Source of the DNA: Skermanella pratensis
Lineage (GTDB): Bacteria > Pseudomonadota > Alphaproteobacteria > Azospirillales > Azospirillaceae
Reading direction: 5' to 3'
Length of the DNA stretch: 64,000 nucleotides
Assembly: GCF_008843145.1 (NCBI RefSeq)
Contig: NZ_CP030265.1
Location: 773,001-837,000, forward strand
Shown in pieces: positions 61,084 through 64,000 of the stretch (within the stretch, counting starts at the first letter, position 1; every line of letters starts with the position of its first letter). The translations under genes were made by a program, and so were the position numbers. The notes beneath the pieces are model-generated. The model ran no database searches. It was not told the DNA's origin and saw nothing but the letters and a program-made list of their open reading frames with translations.

Positions 61084-62346
61084 TTACTCGCTGCCCGCCG
61101 ACAGACCGGCGTTCTGAAGATAGGGGGAAAGACGTGCCGCCGCCGTGACGGTGATGGGCATGGTGGCGCTGTCCACCCCCGGACCCGACAGCCTCGCGAA
61201 GGCGCCCAGGATGTCCTGCAACTCCAGCCCGGGGATCGGGAGCAGGTCGTCGGTGCGGACGCCGTCGATCCCGTCGAGCGCGGCACCGTCCACCTCGGTC
61301 GGGGATGCCAAGCAGGCGACCACCTCCGGTCGTCCCGGCGTGTCCAGGCGGATGTGGAAGGGCCGTTCCGGTCCGGGTGGCACCTCCACGACCCTGCCGG
61401 CCGGAACCAGGGCGTCGGGCTGGAAGCGGTTGGGGAAGAGCCGCGCCACCTGGCCGAGCCCGTCCGTGTAGTAGCAATAGACGAAGCTGTCCGAGGCGGT
61501 CTCGACCCGCACCACGATGGTCTCCCCGGCGGGCAGCACCGGGGCCGCGCCGTGGTCGCTGGAAACCAGCAGGCCGACAGCCGCCTCCGCCGGTTCCGGC
61601 GCTTCCGCTGCTTGGACCGCTTCCGCCGTTTGGACTGCTTCCGTGTGAACCGGGGAGGGCTCCGGCCCGGTGGCGACAAGCCAGCACGCCGCAGCGGCGG
61701 CAGCGACGCAGGCCAGGGCGGGGATGCTAAGGCGGTGCGGACGGGAAGGGGCCGGGGGCGGCCGTTCGCCGGGGGATGCCTGCGGAAGGCCTGCGTCCCG
61801 CGGCGGGGCGAGATGCCATCGGGACACCGGGCCGTCCGGATCCAGGTCCAACCCTGCGGTCCCGGCCAGCAGCACCTGGAGCAGGCGGCCCTCTCCCCAA
61901 TCCGCCTGGGACAGCGCCACCAGCCTGCCCAGCAGGTCCGCGTCCAGGGCATGGGCCTGCAGGACGAGGAGAAGCCCGGCATCCTCCCCCCGGAGCAGGC
62001 GGGAGGCCAGCGCCGCGGGGCCGCCGGCGGACTCCCCTCCGGCCGGAACGGTCCGCGAGGGAGCCGCCTGGTCGAGCAGATCCTCCAGCGTCATGCCGGG
62101 CTGGGCGACGGCGGTCATGACCACGGCACCCGCCGCCTCCAGGCGCGATCCGACGGCCTGAGCCAGAAGGGCGGCGTCGTCCTCCCGGTCGGCGGTCACG
62201 GCCAGGGCCCTGCGCCCCGCCATGGCGGAGAGGAGCACGGCGTTCAGGATCTCCCCGGCATCCGCTGGGGCGCCGTCCTGGCCGCCGCCCGGGTGCCGCG
62301 TCCCGACCGAGGGCACCCCAACCGATGTAGTCCGCGCCGTCGCCAT
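61084..62346 (-). CDS. Membrane protein with degenerate AAA-like domain and DUF4384
   Basis: A 420-residue protein. The N-terminal ~180 residues follow the plan of ExeA/GspA-type ATPases (ALAVTADREDDAALLAQAVG; GLLLVLQAHALDADLLGRLV; LLQVLLAGTAGLDL), but no Walker A lysine or Walker B acids are left. One membrane helix (SIPALACVAAAAAACWLVAT, about 225-245) precedes a periplasmic DUF4384 domain (GETIVVRVETASDSFVYCYY; LFPNRFQPDALVPAG), which in other proteins binds partners or the wall. Function unknown. Divergent from tetR. Confidence 0.75.
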   Translation of the reverse strand: MATARTTSVGVPSVGTRHPGGGQDGAPADAGEILNAVLLSAMAGRRALAVTADREDDAALLAQAVGSRLEAAGAVVMTAVAQPGMTLEDLLDQAAPSRTVPAGGESAGGPAALASRLLRGEDAGLLLVLQAHALDADLLGRLVALSQADWGEGRLLQVLLAGTAGLDLDPDGPVSRWHLAPPRDAGLPQASPGERPPPAPSRPHRLSIPALACVAAAAAACWLVATGPEPSPVHTEAVQTAEAVQAAEAPEPAEAAVGLLVSSDHGAAPVLPAGETIVVRVETASDSFVYCYYTDGLGQVARLFPNRFQPDALVPAGRVVEVPPGPERPFHIRLDTPGRPEVVACLASPTEVDGAALDGIDGVRTDDLLPIPGLELQDILGAFARLSGPGVDSATMPITVTAAARLSPYLQNAGLSAGSE

Positions 62347-62462
62347 CCCGATGCCTCGCGTTCCGGAGTTCCGCGTTCTGCGCAGCCGGGGCCAAAGGCC
62401 CGGACGCCTTGTTCCGGATTGGTTAAAGCCGATCCCGCCCGCCCGCTATGAACCGGTTCACA

Positions 62463-62528
62463 TCCCGGCCCAGTCCCGGCCCAGTCCCGGCCCAGGTCCC
62501 GGCCCAGGTCCCGGCCCAGGTCCCGGGG
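62463..62528. repeat. 11- to 12-bp tandem repeat (VNTR-like)
   Basis: Five consecutive units, TCCCGGCCCAG twice and TCCCGGCCCAGG three times, plus a partial sixth. They lie between the divergent DUF4384 and tetR genes, where copy-number changes could alter promoter spacing. Confidence 0.9.
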
Positions 62529-62663
62529 TGGCGTCGGTGACGAATCAACGCTATCATCACCCATAACGACCGGCAGCCGGGCCGGTGGCCGGTGGTCACC
62601 CGGCCCGCCGCCCAGGCCCTTTCGGCCAGACCCTTTCAGAGCGTTCGGGAGAACCCAGCGACC

Positions 62664-63299
62664 ATGACCGGCATGATCGATGACAAGAGCCCGCAGCCGC
62701 CGCCGTCCGGCCGGCGCGGACCGGCGGAGCACGAGCGGCGCGGGCAGATCCTTGCCGCGGCGGACGAGCATTTCCGCCACTACGGCTACAAGAAGACCAC
62801 GGTCGCCGACCTGGCCAAGGCGATCGGACTGTCGACCGCCTACGTCTACAAGTTCTTCGAGTCGAAGCAGGCGATCGGGGAGGCGGTCTGCGGCCGGTGC
62901 CTCGGCTCCATCGAGGCCGAGCTGCGCGCCATCGCGGGGGAGCCGAAACCGGCGGCCGACCGGCTGCGGCGGATCTACAAGACGCTGGGCAAGCGCAGCG
63001 CCGAGCTGTTCTTCAACGACCGGAAGCTCCACGACATCGTCCAGGCCGCGGTGGAAGAGGACTGGCAGGCGCCCATGACCCACAAGACCGCCCTGCAGGA
63101 TATCGTCCGGCAGGTGGTCGGGGACGGCAGGGACGCCGGGGAGTTCGAGCGCAAGACACCGCTGGACGAGACCTGCCGGGCCATCATCCAGACGATGCTG
63201 CCGTTCTGGCATCCCCTCATCCTGGAGCGGACCCTGGACGACCTGGACGACAATACGACCGCCGTGGCGACCCTGGTCCTGCGGGGGCTGAGCGCATGA
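62664..63299 (+). CDS. TetR/AcrR-family transcriptional regulator
   Basis: 211 residues from the ATG at 62664 (MTGMIDDKSPQPPPSGRRG). The DNA-binding domain is clear: RRGQILAAADEHFRHYGYKK, TTVADLAKAIGLSTAYVYKF, FESKQAIGEAV. The C-terminal ligand domain ends LVLRGLSA. It is followed after 114 bases by an RND adaptor gene, so it probably represses that efflux operon. A suitable operator palindrome lies in between. Confidence 0.92.
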   Translation: MTGMIDDKSPQPPPSGRRGPAEHERRGQILAAADEHFRHYGYKKTTVADLAKAIGLSTAYVYKFFESKQAIGEAVCGRCLGSIEAELRAIAGEPKPAADRLRRIYKTLGKRSAELFFNDRKLHDIVQAAVEEDWQAPMTHKTALQDIVRQVVGDGRDAGEFERKTPLDETCRAIIQTMLPFWHPLILERTLDDLDDNTTAVATLVLRGLSA

Positions 63300-63355
63300 C
63301 CGGCCGGACGGCGGAGAGCTCCCTATCCTTTGGGTGATGAGTAATAAGTGACGGA

Positions 63356-63384
63356 TTGACAAATTCATCACTCGTGAATTAGTG
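63356..63384 (+). promoter_or_regulatory. Promoter and operator of the efflux operon
   Basis: TTGACA at 63356-63361 and TTAGTG at 63379-63384 with a 17-base spacer. The spacer contains the inverted repeat AATTCA-N7-TGAATT (63362-63380), placed so that a bound TetR would block polymerase. Confidence 0.55.
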
Positions 63385-63413
63385 TGGTCTTCGATGTCCC
63401 ACGGAGGCCCGCC

Positions 63414-64000
63414 ATGACGCGTTCCAGCAGGTTCAGTACCTCCACCGCCTTCTCCCCGCTCGCCTTTCTTCCGGCCACCCGCCGCATCCCGGCGGCCCTC
63501 CCCCTCATGGCATTGGCGCTCGCGCTCGCCGCCTGCACCCCGTCGCAGTCGGCCGAAGAGGCGCCGGCCGATCCCCGGACCGGTCCCCAACTGGTCCGCG
63601 TCGCGGCGGTGCAGCCCGCCGGCCCCGCGGTCCGCGGCTTCACGGGCACCGTCTCCGCCCGCATCCAGAGCAACCTGGGCTTCCGCGTGCCGGGCAAGAT
63701 CGTGGAGCGTCTGGTCGATGCCGGCCAAGTGGTCCGTTCCGGCCAGCCCCTCATGCGGATCGACCGCACCGGGTACGAGCACGCCATCGCGGCGCAGCTC
63801 GGCAACGTCGCGGCGGCGAAGGCGCGGCTGATCCAGGCCGCCGCCGACGAGACCCGCCTGCGCGGGCTGGTGGCGTCCGGCGCCGTCTCCACCGCGGCCT
63901 ACGACCAGGCGAAGGCGGCGGCCGACAGCGCGCGGGCGCTGCTGGCCGCCGCCGAGGCGACCCTGAAGATCGCGCGGGACGAGGCCGACTACGCGACCCT
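63414..64000 (+). CDS. RND efflux periplasmic adaptor lipoprotein (N-terminal part)
   Basis: The frame starts at ATG 63414 and is still open at the right edge, giving 195 residues. A lipoprotein signal (LMALALALAACTPS) places it on the inner membrane. The HlyD/AcrA-like barrel-sandwich begins VRGFTGTVSARIQSNLGFRV with PGKIVERLVDAGQVVRSGQP and LMRIDRTGYEHAI, followed by an Ala-rich helical hairpin (LGNVAAAKARLIQAAADE). It should link an RND pump to an outer-membrane channel; those genes would lie beyond the window. Confidence 0.92.
   Translation, partial: MTRSSRFSTSTAFSPLAFLPATRRIPAALPLMALALALAACTPSQSAEEAPADPRTGPQLVRVAAVQPAGPAVRGFTGTVSARIQSNLGFRVPGKIVERLVDAGQVVRSGQPLMRIDRTGYEHAIAAQLGNVAAAKARLIQAAADETRLRGLVASGAVSTAAYDQAKAAADSARALLAAAEATLKIARDEADYAT

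Overview
The window is about 68% G+C and tightly packed. Its genes look alphaproteobacterial: class I short IlvC, alphaproteobacterial-style acetohydroxyacid synthase, an EcfG-type -35/-10 pair, a SAM-II riboswitch, a mesaconyl-CoA hydratase gene beside a malyl-CoA lyase-like gene, and a YcbB-type L,D-transpeptidase next to a DUF882 protein. An Azospirillum/Skermanella-like member of the Rhodospirillales is my inference; there is no rRNA here to prove it.

Layout. 1-4648 (minus) is the elongasome cluster mreB-mreC-mreD-mrdA-rodA, cut by the left edge. 4792-6381 is leuA with a possible leucine leader. 7170-8035 is an ECF sigma factor behind its own GGAAC-N16-GTT promoter. 8309-9266 is a VapBC-like toxin-antitoxin pair with a palindromic operator. 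9414-12912 is ilvB-ilvN-ilvC, followed upstream by miaA and, divergently, serB. 16375-18482 is a type IA topoisomerase III with a one-base frameshift. 18711-20833 holds a Tat-exported SOD, a HEPN/Abi-like gene and a cupin. 21019-24243 is leuC-leuD-leuB, so leucine synthesis is split between two loci and most of the branched-chain pathway is in this window. 24377-26371 is a decay zone: an Rpn-family nuclease gene, a broken copy of its 3' end and a broken TPR gene.

26368-50278 is core and lifestyle metabolism: asd, pdxY, a response regulator-PAS-GGDEF protein, mcl-like plus mch (C2/ethylmalonyl-CoA pathway), an M28 peptidase, a lytic transglycosylase, an FAD oxidase, an enoyl reductase-like MDR protein, a YjbH outer-membrane protein, a pentapeptide-repeat protein, two cell-wall enzymes, a deacetylase-like protein, a TPR protein and ispE. 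50645-53378 is metN-metI-metQ controlled by a SAM-II riboswitch joined to an intrinsic terminator.

53550-61070 is an accessory region starting at a tRNA-Gln(UUG) gene. It contains a lower-G+C gene for a PD-(D/E)XK nuclease fused to a STAND-type NTPase (about 926 aa when rejoined). A 1.72-kb single-gene IS66 element splits it exactly, with an intact target duplication. An orphan XRE regulator, an IS110 element with large hairpins and a 100-bp tandem repeat array follow. 61084-64000 carries a DUF4384 membrane protein with a degenerate ATPase domain, a TetR regulator, and the start of an RND efflux adaptor lipoprotein cut by the right edge.

The most notable items are the nuclease-STAND gene inactivated by IS66 (a candidate anti-phage gene), the near-identical 106-bp palindromic elements 14 kb apart, the 100-bp tandem repeats carrying repeated SD-ATG starts, and the SAM-II/terminator control of methionine uptake.
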